From Gemmatimonadota bacterium (GTDB lineage: Bacteria > Gemmatimonadota > Gemmatimonadetes > Longimicrobiales > Gaopeijiaceae): a stretch of 64,000 bases of DNA. The DNA is taken from NCBI GenBank assembly GCA_040882465.1, contig JBBEBG010000034.1:1-64000 (forward strand), in the 5' to 3' direction. The notes beneath the pieces were generated by a model. That model saw only the letters and a list, made by a program, of their open reading frames with translations. It was not told the DNA's origin and searched no databases. Of the stretch, positions 32,986 to 40,719 are shown piece by piece. Position 1 is the stretch's first letter, and each line of letters begins with the position of its first letter. A program made the translations under genes and the position numbers.

Positions 32986-34404
32986 GTGATCATGCCAGCC
33001 AAGAGCACCAACCCATATGCGGCCACGCGCGCACCCGCGGCCAAGCCACTTCCCTTCAGCCAACGTCAGATGCAAGAGATCCTCGCTGAGTATCCGACCC
33101 CCCTCTTCGTGTATCACGAACGCGGGATCCGCGAGAGCGGTCGCCGCCTCAAGGCCGCGTTCCTTTGGAACTCGGGGTTCAGAGAATACTTCGCTGCGAA
33201 AGCTCTTCCGAATCCGAACATTCTTGCCCTCCTATCTAGTGAAGGATTCGGAGTCGACGCGTCCAGCCTACCCGAGCTGCAGGCTGCGGCAGCGGCGGGA
33301 ATACCCGGGGATGAGGTCATGTTCACGTCGAACAACACACCGGTTCGCGAGTTTCGAGAAGCGAAGGAGCGTGGAGCCATCCTGAACCTCGACGACATCA
33401 CCCACCTCGACATCCTCCTCGAGGAAGCGGGAGGACTTCCCGAGCTCCTCTCGTTTCGACTCAACCCGGGGTCGACGCGTACCGGAAACCAAATCATTGG
33501 GGACCCTGTCGAAGCCAAGTTCGGAATGACCCGTGCGCAGATTTTTGAGGGTATCACTCGTGCGCGGGAGGAGGGAGTCCGACACTTCGGCCTCCACACC
33601 ATGATCGCTTCCAACGAATTGGATCCTTCGTACTTCGTTGATACCTCCGAGATGCTCTTTGAACTCGCTGCCGACCTGGCCAGTCTCACCGGAGTCAAAG
33701 TTCAGTTCGTAAATCTTGGGGGGGGCATCGGGATCCCGTACGAGCCCGACCAGCTTCCGGTGGACATCGAAGCGATCGGCAGGGGGGTCAGGGAGCGCTA
33801 CGATGCGATCATCCGCCCGGCGGGCCTGCACCCCCTCGCGGTGTACATGGAAAACGGGCGGTACGTCACGGGGCCCCACGGATACCTCCTCACCACCGTG
33901 ACCACTCTGAAGGAGACTTTCAAAAAATTTGTCGGCGTGGACGCGACGATGGCCGATGTCATGCGCCCGGCAGTGTACGGGGCCTACCATCACATCTCGG
34001 TTCCCGGGAAGGATCGAGTCCCGCCGTATTGGGTCGCCGACGTCGTCGGCTCGCTTTGCGAAAACAACGACAAGTTTGCGATCGACCGTAGGCTCCCGCC
34101 GGTCGAACGGGGGGACGTGCTCGTGATCCACGACGTTGGGGCACACGGTCACGCGATGGGGTTCAACTACAATGGGAAACTCCGCAGCGCAGAAGTCCTA
34201 TTGCGAGAGGACGGAAGCATTCTTCCGCTTCGTCGGGCGGAAACAGCGCGAGAGTATTTCGCGACGGTCAACTGGGATTCGCTCAAAGTGCTTCGCCGCG
34301 AGATCGGTACTCAGTTGGCAAACCTGATCTCCGATCTTGGGGAGGCCTCCGGCCACATAAGCGGGATCATCCATCCGAGTCTCCCGGAAGGACCGGCCCA
34401 CTAG
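32986..34404 (+). CDS. Type III PLP decarboxylase, diaminopimelate-decarboxylase-like
   Basis: The 472-aa enzyme has the alanine-racemase-fold motifs of group IV decarboxylases: YFAAKALPNPNILALL (PLP lysine), FRLNPG, VNLGGGIGIPY (glycine loop), MENGRYVTG and SLCENNDKFA (the cysteine region that binds substrate and precedes the acidic specificity residues). The closest fit is LysA, which converts meso-DAP to lysine, but arginine or ornithine decarboxylase cannot be excluded. A biosynthetic gene inside a satellite is unusual. Start is GTG at 32986 or ATG at 32992. Confidence 0.8.
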   Translation: MIMPAKSTNPYAATRAPAAKPLPFSQRQMQEILAEYPTPLFVYHERGIRESGRRLKAAFLWNSGFREYFAAKALPNPNILALLSSEGFGVDASSLPELQAAAAAGIPGDEVMFTSNNTPVREFREAKERGAILNLDDITHLDILLEEAGGLPELLSFRLNPGSTRTGNQIIGDPVEAKFGMTRAQIFEGITRAREEGVRHFGLHTMIASNELDPSYFVDTSEMLFELAADLASLTGVKVQFVNLGGGIGIPYEPDQLPVDIEAIGRGVRERYDAIIRPAGLHPLAVYMENGRYVTGPHGYLLTTVTTLKETFKKFVGVDATMADVMRPAVYGAYHHISVPGKDRVPPYWVADVVGSLCENNDKFAIDRRLPPVERGDVLVIHDVGAHGHAMGFNYNGKLRSAEVLLREDGSILPLRRAETAREYFATVNWDSLKVLRREIGTQLANLISDLGEASGHISGIIHPSLPEGPAH

Positions 34405-34735
34405 GTGTGTTACCCACTCGTCCATCAAGCCACGAACGGTCCAGCCTTCCACCGGGCTGGGCCGTTCGCGTTTCTTCGCGTGGAGCCTGCGGATTCCTCC
34501 GCCCGTCTCGAGATCGGGAGCGCTCGGCGGAGCACCTGCTCCGCGCCCTCCACATCTCCCGCAGCTCCTCCTCGGGAAACTCCGTCACCCGGTCGAACCG
34601 CGGGAACATCGTGAGCGTCACCGTGTCGCCCCTGCCGCGTGCGAGGAGCGCGGGAGTGTCCCAGGTGAAGAAGGTGACGCCCTCGCCATCCACCTCGAGG
34701 CGTGCCACGTCGTCAGGGAAAGCGAGCAGGGCCAT
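34367..34735 (-). CDS. 68-aa-type protein with an extended, probably abnormal C-terminus
   Basis: The first 65 residues (MALLAFPDDVARLEVDGEGV, FFTWDTPALLARGRGD, FPEEELREMWRA) match the protein at 5294-5500. Here the frame runs on for 55 more low-complexity, Arg-rich residues. They pass through a terminator hairpin and overlap the 3' end of the convergent decarboxylase gene. The extension probably arose by loss of the original stop. The function is unknown. Confidence 0.5.
   Translation of the reverse strand: MALLAFPDDVARLEVDGEGVTFFTWDTPALLARGRGDTVTLTMFPRFDRVTEFPEEELREMWRARSRCSAERSRSRDGRRNPQAPREETRTAQPGGRLDRSWLDGRVGNTPSGPVLPGDSDG
34433..34468. terminator. Hairpin after the decarboxylase gene
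   Basis: Fourteen-base arms (34433-34446 and 34455-34468) pair with one G-T wobble, followed by CGTTTCTTCG. It is 29 bases after the decarboxylase stop and inside the tail of the convergent gene. Confidence 0.65.
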
Positions 34736-34792
34736 GCGGGGGAGGATGCTGTCGAGCGATCAGCGGGCGATCAGCGGGGACCCAAAAAAGAA

Positions 34793-34812
34793 GCGGCCCC
34801 CGTCGGGGCCGC
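34793..34812 (-). terminator. Intrinsic terminator of the 35398-34826 operon
   Basis: GCGGCCCC and GGGGCCGC form an 8-bp GC stem with a four-base loop. On the minus strand it is followed by TTCTTTTTT. It lies 14 bases after the stop at 34826 and ends the long minus-strand operon of element B. Confidence 0.8.
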
Positions 34813-34825
34813 CCATTAATAAGCT

Positions 34826-35398
34826 TCACTCCTCCGGATCCCTGGGGGACCACCAGCCCCCAGGTCCACGAACCCACCCTCTTTTCCCGAGGTGGATTCC
34901 AAGAGCGGCGTTAAGCCGCTTCTGTCGCCCCTGCGTTGTCTGTTTTGCCGCCGAAGGCAGAACGGCCGCCATCTTCACCTGCACCCGATCGCCGCTCAGG
35001 CGCAGCCTTCCGTCCTTCTCGCCTGCCAGGATGAGGGCCGCGAGCTCCGCCGCCAGTTGCTCAGTGTCGACCGCGGCCTGCATCGGGCGAACCCGCTGTT
35101 TCCGGCTGCTCACGAGAGACGCGACGGCCGTGTCCGCGTTGACCTCCCATGACTGGATCTCGGCGTAGCCGGATCCCCCCGCCACGATGCCTCCGTGACG
35201 CTCGATCTCGAAGGCGAGTGTCGGAGGGGCCCAAGTCACGTTGAAGATCCGGTTATGGATCTTGTAGCCTTCCATTCCCCCGTCGCCCCCGCTGAGCTGA
35301 TCCCAGGCGTTCTCGAGGAGCCGGTCGAGGGCGTGGTCGTCCCGCGGCACGGGGCCGGCTGGGAGAGATGCAAGGTGGTGCCGGAGGGCGTCACTCAT
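34826..35398 (-). CDS. 190-aa hypothetical protein
   Basis: The protein begins MSDALRHHLASLPAGPVPRD and contains WAPPTLAFEIERHGG, AEIQSWEVN and a basic C-terminus (RQKRLNAALGIHLGKRGWV) that could bind nucleic acid. Its ATG overlaps the previous stop (ATGA). It is the last gene before an intrinsic terminator. No family is recognised. Confidence 0.55.
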   Translation of the reverse strand: MSDALRHHLASLPAGPVPRDDHALDRLLENAWDQLSGGDGGMEGYKIHNRIFNVTWAPPTLAFEIERHGGIVAGGSGYAEIQSWEVNADTAVASLVSSRKQRVRPMQAAVDTEQLAAELAALILAGEKDGRLRLSGDRVQVKMAAVLPSAAKQTTQGRQKRLNAALGIHLGKRGWVRGPGGWWSPRDPEE

Positions 35399-35787
35399 CC
35401 CCCGCTTCCCCCGGTCTCGGACTCCACTCGCTTCGCCTCGACCTCTTGGAGCCGTTGCAATAGTTTCGGGACCCTGGCCCCGGGGGCATGAGGTTGCTTC
35501 GCAAACCGGCGTAGGATCTCAAGCTCGTCGTCATCCTGGCCCAGCTTGCGGTAAACGATCGCCGCATGCCAGTAGTACCAAGGGGCGACACCGTAGCCAT
35601 GCCTCCCGGCTTCATTCTCCGTCTGCTCGATAGCCGCCAGTAGCATCCCGAGCGCATCTTGCAAACGTCCCTCGCGTTTCGCCCGCTTGATCTCCTCCAC
35701 GGAATCCCAAATAGGGGTGTGTCCCCCCGGACGATGGCTCCGGTGCTCATCAGCGCGACGCCCGAACAGTCGGTCAAGAATTCCCAC
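35395..35787 (-). CDS. TPR-like hypothetical protein
   Basis: From the GTG at 35787 the product is 130 aa: VGILDRLFGRRADEH, then helical pairs (EEIKRAKREGRLQDALGMLL, YYWHAAIVYRKLGQDDDELE) typical of TPR-like repeats. The open frame extends to 35880, but the extra residues look like translated non-coding DNA. The stop overlaps the next gene. The role is unknown. Confidence 0.5.
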   Translation of the reverse strand: MGILDRLFGRRADEHRSHRPGGHTPIWDSVEEIKRAKREGRLQDALGMLLAAIEQTENEAGRHGYGVAPWYYWHAAIVYRKLGQDDDELEILRRFAKQPHAPGARVPKLLQRLQEVEAKRVESETGGSGG

Positions 35788-35898
35788 TTGAGGCTCAGCA
35801 AAATGGGGAGGAACTAGGACCCGCCACGGGGGGGGGCGGTCCAAAGATCCAACGGCATCGAAGGGTTGCAGCAAGCGCACCCTCAGGCGAGCAGAGGG

Positions 35899-36156
35899 TC
35901 ATAGCCCCGCCCTCTCGTCTGTAGAATTGTGGAGCAGTCGGAGCAATTCAGCATCGGAGAACTCATCGAGAGAGAGGTGGTTCCGCGCTTCGGTGGACCT
36001 GACTTCATCTCCGCTCATGAAGCGTATAGTCGGCACCATGACGGGCGCCGGACCCGTACCGCTCTCCCGACGTCGTGGAAGGGGAAACCTGAGGGTCACC
36101 TCCCACGACTGGCCGTCTCGGCCCTTTACAGTCCGCAGCTCCGGAGCGTCCTTCAC
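35899..36156 (-). CDS. 85-aa hypothetical protein
   Basis: The product begins MKDAPELRTVKGRDGQSWEV and ends LSLDEFSDAELLRLLHNS. The pattern of a DG-x-W-E-V strand, a middle basic strand and a final L-x-(D/E)-L helix is also visible in the 81-aa protein at 6791. They may be distant relatives. No family is assigned. Confidence 0.5.
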   Translation of the reverse strand: MKDAPELRTVKGRDGQSWEVTLRFPLPRRRESGTGPAPVMVPTIRFMSGDEVRSTEARNHLSLDEFSDAELLRLLHNSTDERAGL

Positions 36157-36238
36157 AAACTCGCTTCCGTTTGAGGGTGGACGGCCAAGGTAACCGGAGG
36201 GTCCGACACTGGGCCAGAATCTTCCGACGTCGGGAGCT

Positions 36239-36496
36239 CTACGCGGGTAGACTTCTCACCTTGGCGTCGGAAACGGAGCGAGCCGATACGTTCGCGGCCT
36301 TCGCGGCTTTCTCGCGGGCGCGGCCTGTGTCGGAACCTGTGGCAATATTGCCCGGTGTTTCCCCCTTCTTCGGACGCCCGCCGGTTCGCTTCGCCTCCTC
36401 CTCCTCCAGCGCGGCAGCGTAGGGGGAATCGGTTTGTCCATCGGTGGGCGAACCGAAACGTCCGCTCCCGCCCTGCCCCCGCTCCAGCGCCGTCAG
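36239..36496 (-). pseudogene. Gene fragment related to 8702-8912
   Basis: The frame reads LTALERGQGGSGRFGSPTD, then SPYAAALEEEEAKRTGG and TGRAREKAAKAANVSARSVS to a TAG. The ARDKAAxAxxVSxRxV pattern is known from phage and plasmid proteins with a ParB-like helical motif. The frame begins inside the end of the GNAT gene with no recognisable start codon, so it is a truncated gene or uses a rare start. DNA similarity with region A begins at CTGACGGCGCTGGAG. Confidence 0.45.
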
Positions 36497-37095
36497 GAGA
36501 CGGTCGCCGCACCCCTCAGCTCCTCCTCGAGGAGAATATCGAATCTCATACTCGTGTGGGTCAGGCCATCGTCGCTCTTGAACCGCTTGAAGAACTTGAG
36601 GACCGCAATCTCCCGGTCGGTCTCCCCCTCGTTTCGCACAAACCCGTACCGCTCATACCAGGCTACAAGAGAGTCTCGCCGCATCGCATCGAGGGTGACG
36701 TAGCGGATCCCTATGTCCTCTGCGACTGATCGCGCTAACCCGACCACGAAGTCCAGAATCCACGTCCCCACTCCCCGACCTTTGAAGCCGTTGTCCACTC
36801 CCATCCGTCCCAACTTGAGGGCCGGGGCCGTCGAGTAACGCGCCCCCTTCGGTCGTTCCTTCGTGCGTAGTCGGATACTGTCGGCGAGGACCGCGAAGTA
36901 ACCGACCAGCTCCCCATCTGGAAGGGTCACGAGGTAGGAACACGAAAAACCCGTCAATTGGTCCGTGACGGCCGTGCCATCGCACAGGTAATCGGTCAGG
37001 TCGGGCTCCCCGCAATCGAAAGGCGGGGCAGTGAACTCCTTCGGCAAGGCGACGACGTGAAGGGACGAGAGGAAGCCGTCGCCTTCCGGGCTCAC
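36493..37095 (-). CDS. GNAT acetyltransferase, toxin-like
   Basis: The 200-aa protein has the GNAT acetyl-CoA loop (GVDNGFKGRGVGTWIL, about 105-120) and the C-terminal WYERYGFV segment. It begins FDCGEPDLTDYL-style, as do toxins of the TacT/AtaT class that acetylate aminoacyl-tRNA. Its GTG overlaps the stop of a 59-aa basic gene, the gene order of a toxin-antitoxin pair. A housekeeping acetyltransferase is an alternative. Confidence 0.7.
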   Translation of the reverse strand: MSPEGDGFLSSLHVVALPKEFTAPPFDCGEPDLTDYLCDGTAVTDQLTGFSCSYLVTLPDGELVGYFAVLADSIRLRTKERPKGARYSTAPALKLGRMGVDNGFKGRGVGTWILDFVVGLARSVAEDIGIRYVTLDAMRRDSLVAWYERYGFVRNEGETDREIAVLKFFKRFKSDDGLTHTSMRFDILLEEELRGAATVS

Positions 37096-37271
37096 TTCTT
37101 CGAGGTCCGCACTCCCTTGGCGGCTCCGGTCGCCGTGGTATACACCGCGTCGGCGCGCTGAATCGTCGTCACACGGCGGGCCGTGTTGGGCGTGCCTGAG
37201 CGCATTTCCTTCTGGATCCGCACGGCTGCCTTACCCTTCACCACCGGGGTCGCTTTGATTGCCTTAGCCAT
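37092..37271 (-). CDS. 59-aa basic protein, possible antitoxin
   Basis: ATG at 37271 opens MAKAIKATPVVKGKAAVRIQ and the frame ends GAAKGVRTSKK with TGA, which overlaps the GNAT GTG (GTGA). It is strongly basic and contains VKGKAAVRIQKEMRSGTPNT, a pattern often found beside GNAT genes in mobile DNA. It is not a DUF1778 ribbon-helix-helix by eye. It is too short to appear in standard ORF lists. Confidence 0.55.
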   Translation of the reverse strand: MAKAIKATPVVKGKAAVRIQKEMRSGTPNTARRVTTIQRADAVYTTATGAAKGVRTSKK

Positions 37272-37352
37272 GGGACTCCGCTTTGCGAACGAACCTCGTG
37301 AGAAATGGCACCGTTAGGTCGGGCGCCTAGGCACCACGCCTACGAGCTTACG

Positions 37353-37478
37353 CTACTCAACCCGTGGGGGTTCCACCAGTCGCCAGCCCCCTACCCGGGA
37401 GCCCACGAAAATCGAATTCGTGTGGATGGTCCGGTCGTCGGCCCCGACCAGGACGTTCAGGCGGGCGAGGGTGGTCAC
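37353..37478 (-). CDS. 41-aa hypothetical protein
   Basis: GTG at 37478, 3 bases after the preceding stop, opens a 41-codon frame (TTLARLNVLVGADDRTIHTN, then GSRVGGWRLVEPPRVE). The tight spacing within the terminase-side operon is the only support. Confidence 0.35.
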   Translation of the reverse strand: MTTLARLNVLVGADDRTIHTNSIFVGSRVGGWRLVEPPRVE

Positions 37479-37481
37479 GGG

Positions 37482-37736
37482 TCAGCCCTCCCTCGGCGGC
37501 GTCGAATCTGCGCGCGCCGGATGGCCGAAGGGAAGCTTCGCCGGCGGGGTCGTGCGCCACGCGGCGCGGATCTCCGACTCGAGCTCCCGCCAGAGCCGCC
37601 AGAGCCGCTCCGGAGTGCTCAGGACTCCTCCCTTGAACCCGAGGAAGGGGTTACAGTCGGGAGCGGCGAGGAGCCAATCCCATTCGACCGGGCTCGGTTG
37701 ATCGGCGCGCACGCGGCGGCGAGGGCGGGTCGTCAC
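37482..37736 (-). CDS. 84-aa hypothetical protein next to terS
   Basis: The ATG overlaps the terminase small subunit stop (ATGA). The protein is rich in Trp and Arg (SPVEWDWLLAAPDC, STPERLWRLWRELESEI). No family is recognised. In full phages this place would hold the large terminase, but this protein is far too short and has no Walker motif. Confidence 0.5.
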   Translation of the reverse strand: MTTRPRRRVRADQPSPVEWDWLLAAPDCNPFLGFKGGVLSTPERLWRLWRELESEIRAAWRTTPPAKLPFGHPARADSTPPREG

Positions 37737-38134
37737 GGGACTACCTCACTCGGGACCTCGAGATGAAGCTGTCGGAAGAGCTGGCGAAACTCGCGCAGGT
37801 TGTCCCGGGCGACCTGGTGCGCGGGATGAATGCACGTGAGGCCGGAGTCCGGATTCAGAACCGTCGGGCCCTCCTCCCGAAGGACCACCTCGGCCTCGCG
37901 GTATCGGTCCCAGGTTTCGCAGGCGGCCCGGAGAAGGGGGAGACCGTCCGGCCCGAGGACCCACTGGTCCACGATCGAGCGCCAGAGCTCGGCTCCCTCG
38001 CCGCGAAGACTGGACGGCGGGGCGGGCGGATCGGGCGTTTCGACCGGGCCGACGACCTGAGAAGGCACGGCCCGCGGGCGGATCGGGAGCACCTCAGCCA
38101 TGGTCGGGACTCGGAAGAAATTTCCATTGTTCAC
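37733..38134 (-). CDS. terS: P27-family phage terminase small subunit
   Basis: The 133-aa protein matches the P27 pattern: ELWRSIVDQWVLGPDGLPLL, ACETWDRYREAEVVLREEG, then HPAHQVARDNLREFRQLFRQ. TerS recognises the packaging site and hands DNA to a large terminase. In satellites it redirects helper-phage packaging. No TerL gene is present in the element. GTG at 38134 or ATG at 38101 are possible starts. Confidence 0.75.
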   Translation of the reverse strand: MNNGNFFRVPTMAEVLPIRPRAVPSQVVGPVETPDPPAPPSSLRGEGAELWRSIVDQWVLGPDGLPLLRAACETWDRYREAEVVLREEGPTVLNPDSGLTCIHPAHQVARDNLREFRQLFRQLHLEVPSEVVP

Positions 38135-38247
38135 CGGCGTGCGTGTGTGAATAAAGCCTACCGCCGGTTCCTAAGCCCTTTTGCTGTGGGGATTTACAGC
38201 CCCCACCCCCCTGGGGCATCGCGCGCGCGTGTGAGCGGGTCATGGCG

Positions 38248-38436
38248 TCACTCCTCTACCTCCAGCGTCTCAACCGCGACGAACTCGGGGACCGAGGTGG
38301 CGGCACGGTACGCTCGCCGCGCTCTGTCCCTCAGTTCCTCGATCGTCGGAGCCGTGACAACGAGATCACACTCGGGCATGGTGCCGACGAACTCGCCATC
38401 GTCGCTTCGTTCGATCACCAACTCGATCGTGCTCAT
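38248..38436 (-). CDS. HicB-like small protein
   Basis: The 62-aa product (IELVIERSDDGEFVGTMPEC, then TIEELRDRARRAYRAA) has the partial RNase-H-like fold pattern of HicB antitoxins. No HicA partner with its double-stranded-RNA-binding motif is adjacent. Its ATG overlaps the protease gene stop. It may be an orphan antitoxin or phage regulator. Confidence 0.6.
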   Translation of the reverse strand: MSTIELVIERSDDGEFVGTMPECDLVVTAPTIEELRDRARRAYRAATSVPEFVAVETLEVEE

Positions 38437-38963
38437 GCGTCACCCCCTTGCGGTTGTCGGCCCGCGATGGCGTGGATGGTTTCCCCATCGACGAACCCGG
38501 CGGCGAGAAGGGCCGAGGCCAACCGCTCGATCTCGCGCCAGTGTCTCGAGACGAGATCCTCGGCGATGAACCGGGACGGCGCGACGGCGCGACCCCCCCG
38601 GATGAGCGCGAGGTCCGGGCCGGATGGACGCGCACCGAACCCGCCGGCGAACGACTCCGAGACAGCGCCCGCGAGGTAAGCAGGGTCTCGGTCGGTGTCA
38701 CCGGCGCGGATCCAGCATGACCCGCCTCCGGTCCCGTAGATCGCAGCCCCGTGGACAACCCCACCCGTCACGACCGCGACGATCGCGTGGCCGGCCTCGT
38801 GGTAGGCACTGAGGCGGAGCGATTCCTGGAGAGGAGCTCCCCGCCTTCCGCGTGCCTCCCGTCGGGCCTGCTCGACGAGGTCCAGGCCCATCGACGACTC
38901 GGCGAGGTCGAGTTGCCGAGCGCGCAACTCGTGCGCGATCTGGGCCTCGTGCGTCACCACCAC
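38433..38963 (-). CDS. M41-like zinc metallopeptidase domain protein
   Basis: The 176-aa protein contains AYHEAGHAIVAVVTGG, the HExxH zinc site as found in FtsH (M41) proteases, without an AAA domain or membrane segment. After it come a Gly-rich segment and a helical C-terminus (RHWREIERLASALLAAGFVD) typical of that protease domain. It may cut a phage or host protein. It is coupled to the HicB-like gene. Confidence 0.7.
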   Translation of the reverse strand: MVVTHEAQIAHELRARQLDLAESSMGLDLVEQARREARGRRGAPLQESLRLSAYHEAGHAIVAVVTGGVVHGAAIYGTGGGSCWIRAGDTDRDPAYLAGAVSESFAGGFGARPSGPDLALIRGGRAVAPSRFIAEDLVSRHWREIERLASALLAAGFVDGETIHAIAGRQPQGGDA

Positions 38964-39262
38964 GAGCGGTCCCTATTGTGCAGGGCACTCTCGGCAATGA
39001 GCTCGGAGCGGTGAAGCTCCTCGGCTTCGGCGCGCTCGCGACGCTCCTCCTCCTCCCTCGTGGCGCGGGCAAGGTGCGCGGGATCCGCGATCGTCCGCGC
39101 CGCGTGGGTCCGGCCTCGCTGCTCGATGGCGCGCCCGGATCGCTGGGGACAGGCGCCGTTGCACCGCGTCCAGGTGCCCCCCGGAACTCGGCGCTCCATT
39201 GGTGCCCATTCGCCGTTGACGGAGCCCCAACGAAATTCCATCGACGAGACGACGTGACTCAT
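38954..39262 (-). CDS. 102-aa hypothetical protein
   Basis: From ATG at 39262 (ATGA overlap with the previous gene) the product has SSMEFRWGSVNGEWAPMERR, one CNGAC motif, and a charged helical tail (ATREEEERRERAEAEELHRS). It overlaps the protease gene start by 10 bases. The function is unknown. Confidence 0.5.
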   Translation of the reverse strand: MSHVVSSMEFRWGSVNGEWAPMERRVPGGTWTRCNGACPQRSGRAIEQRGRTHAARTIADPAHLARATREEEERRERAEAEELHRSELIAESALHNRDRSWW

Positions 39263-39963
39263 ACCGGCGTCCCCAGGGAAACCTTCCGGCCTCGGACCCA
39301 ACGGAAGATTCCGTCCGGGCCGGCAGCGAGTGACTCGCCGTGCAGCCGGTCACGGGCCGCGATCTTCTCGAGGGCGGCCTTCCGGGCCTTGAGCTCTTCG
39401 TCCCTTTCGGGCCGCTTCACCCGGACGCCGTAGTCGCTCTCGATTTCATCGAGGAGGCGATTGATGCGGCTGTCGGGTTCTTTCCCGAGGAAGCCGCGGA
39501 CGTTGAGTCCCGGGAACCGGCCGGTGTGGGCGACGTCCTGATCTCGGAACGCTTCCATCTCCGCGACGAATCGCCCGACCGGCCCGGAGAGCGCCTGAAG
39601 CGCCTCGGCGACCTCCTGGACGGCCTTCCTGACGCGGGGCTCGGCCGCGTCCATGATTTTCGCGTCGCGAGCTCCCTTCGCGGCGTCGATCCGCTCCTGG
39701 TAGAGGCCGTCCACCCTGTGGAGCACTTTGATCTGGCGTCGGAGATCGGTGCGCTCCTCTTCGAAGGCCGCGATGTTCGCCACGGGCGTCCCATCGAGAA
39801 CCGCGCGCGCCGCTTCCGTTGTCCGGTCCTCCGAACGGGCCGCGGTGATTTCGGTTGTGACCTGGTCGAGTCGCCCCTCGAGCTCGCCGGCCTCGGCTCG
39901 TTTCTCATGGCGGGCGCGGAGTAGCGCATCGTATGCGGCGATCGGGTCTGTCCCTGAACTCAT
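39259..39963 (-). CDS. Coiled-coil hypothetical protein
   Basis: ATG at 39963 is preceded by CAGGAGAGAGAGACC. The 234-aa protein is largely helical (EAGELEGRLDQVTTEITAAR and ERTDLRRQIKVLHRVDGLYQ) with a short beta-containing C-terminus ending GIFRWVRGRKVSLGTPV. It might be a scaffold or DNA-bridging protein; no family is recognised. Confidence 0.55.
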   Translation of the reverse strand: MSSGTDPIAAYDALLRARHEKRAEAGELEGRLDQVTTEITAARSEDRTTEAARAVLDGTPVANIAAFEEERTDLRRQIKVLHRVDGLYQERIDAAKGARDAKIMDAAEPRVRKAVQEVAEALQALSGPVGRFVAEMEAFRDQDVAHTGRFPGLNVRGFLGKEPDSRINRLLDEIESDYGVRVKRPERDEELKARKAALEKIAARDRLHGESLAAGPDGIFRWVRGRKVSLGTPV

Positions 39964-40063
39964 GGTCTCTCTCTCCTGAAGGTTTCGGCAGGCCCCGAGG
40001 CGGGACGCGACGCCCGACGGCGACCCATGCCGAACGCCGGCCCGCCCTCGGCCCACTCGTGAT

Positions 40064-40249
40064 TCATCGGTCCCCCACGCACTCCCAGGCGTTCACTGCG
40101 GTGGCCGCGGCCACGAAGGTCGATCGCGGCATATCGAGCTCGGCACATGCGGCGTCGATCAGGCGGAGCTGCTCGGCACTGACCGGCACCCGCAGATTGA
40201 TCTTCCGACGCGGTTCGGATCGGCCTCGGGGACGGTTTCGATTCTTCAT
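40064..40249 (-). CDS. Ribbon-helix-helix protein (DUF1778-like)
   Basis: From ATG at 40249 the 61-aa product has a basic N-terminus and KINLRVPVSAEQLRLIDAAC followed by MPRSTFVAAATAVNAWE, the strand-helix-helix of CopG/DUF1778 proteins. It would bind DNA as a dimer. It lies between the LuxR-type gene and the coiled-coil gene and may regulate the operon. Confidence 0.65.
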   Translation of the reverse strand: MKNRNRPRGRSEPRRKINLRVPVSAEQLRLIDAACAELDMPRSTFVAAATAVNAWECVGDR

Positions 40250-40303
40250 GGCTTCAAATCTCGCGGGTCGGAATGGATCGCGAATCACCGAAAACGGCTA
40301 TTT

Positions 40304-40552
40304 TTAGGTTGCCGCTCCATTGGCAACTGCGTAGGCGCGGATCAGCCGAACGGACGGGGTTCCCGACCCCGGGAAGAGGCTTCCAGCGTGCCGGATTTGC
40401 GCTCGGATGGTGTGCGGCGACCTGCACAACTCCGCAGCGATCTCGGCCTGCGAAAGCCCGCACGCGAGGAGCCGCGCGACTTCGCGCTCGCGCTTCGACA
40501 GCTTCGCTGTCCAGACGAGCCTGAACTCTGGCGGGAATGCCTCGTGGCTCAC
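40304..40552 (-). CDS. LuxR-type HTH protein
   Basis: The GTG at 40552 overlaps the stop of the zinc-ribbon gene. The 82-aa product is a stand-alone GerE/LuxR helix-turn-helix ([39 protein letters not shown]) with no sensor domain. It is likely a transcription factor of the satellite. Confidence 0.7.
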   Translation of the reverse strand: MSHEAFPPEFRLVWTAKLSKREREVARLLACGLSQAEIAAELCRSPHTIRAQIRHAGSLFPGSGTPSVRLIRAYAVANGAAT

Positions 40553-40719
40553 GTCGCGCCTCCGTCGCTCGGCCGGATCTCGCTGGCGTCGACCTCGAAC
40601 CGGCACCCGCAACGACACTGGATCGAAAGCCGCCCGCGGCCCGGGTCGCCCAACCGGCGAATTGGCGGGACCTTGCCGCAATCGGGGCAGCGCGCCCACC
40701 GGGAGGATCGTGAACTCAC
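40549..40719 (-). CDS. 56-aa zinc-ribbon protein
   Basis: GTG at 40719 starts [20 protein letters not shown], followed by [18 protein letters not shown]. The two CxxC-type pairs form a zinc ribbon. Start and stop both overlap neighbours by four bases. It probably binds DNA or a replication protein. Confidence 0.55.
   Translation of the reverse strand: MSSRSSRWARCPDCGKVPPIRRLGDPGRGRLSIQCRCGCRFEVDASEIRPSDGGAT

Noticed and set aside
32860-33117. 85-codon minus-strand frame opposite the decarboxylase start
   Set aside because: It lies over the promoter region and the antisense of a well-supported enzyme gene and has no recognisable feature.
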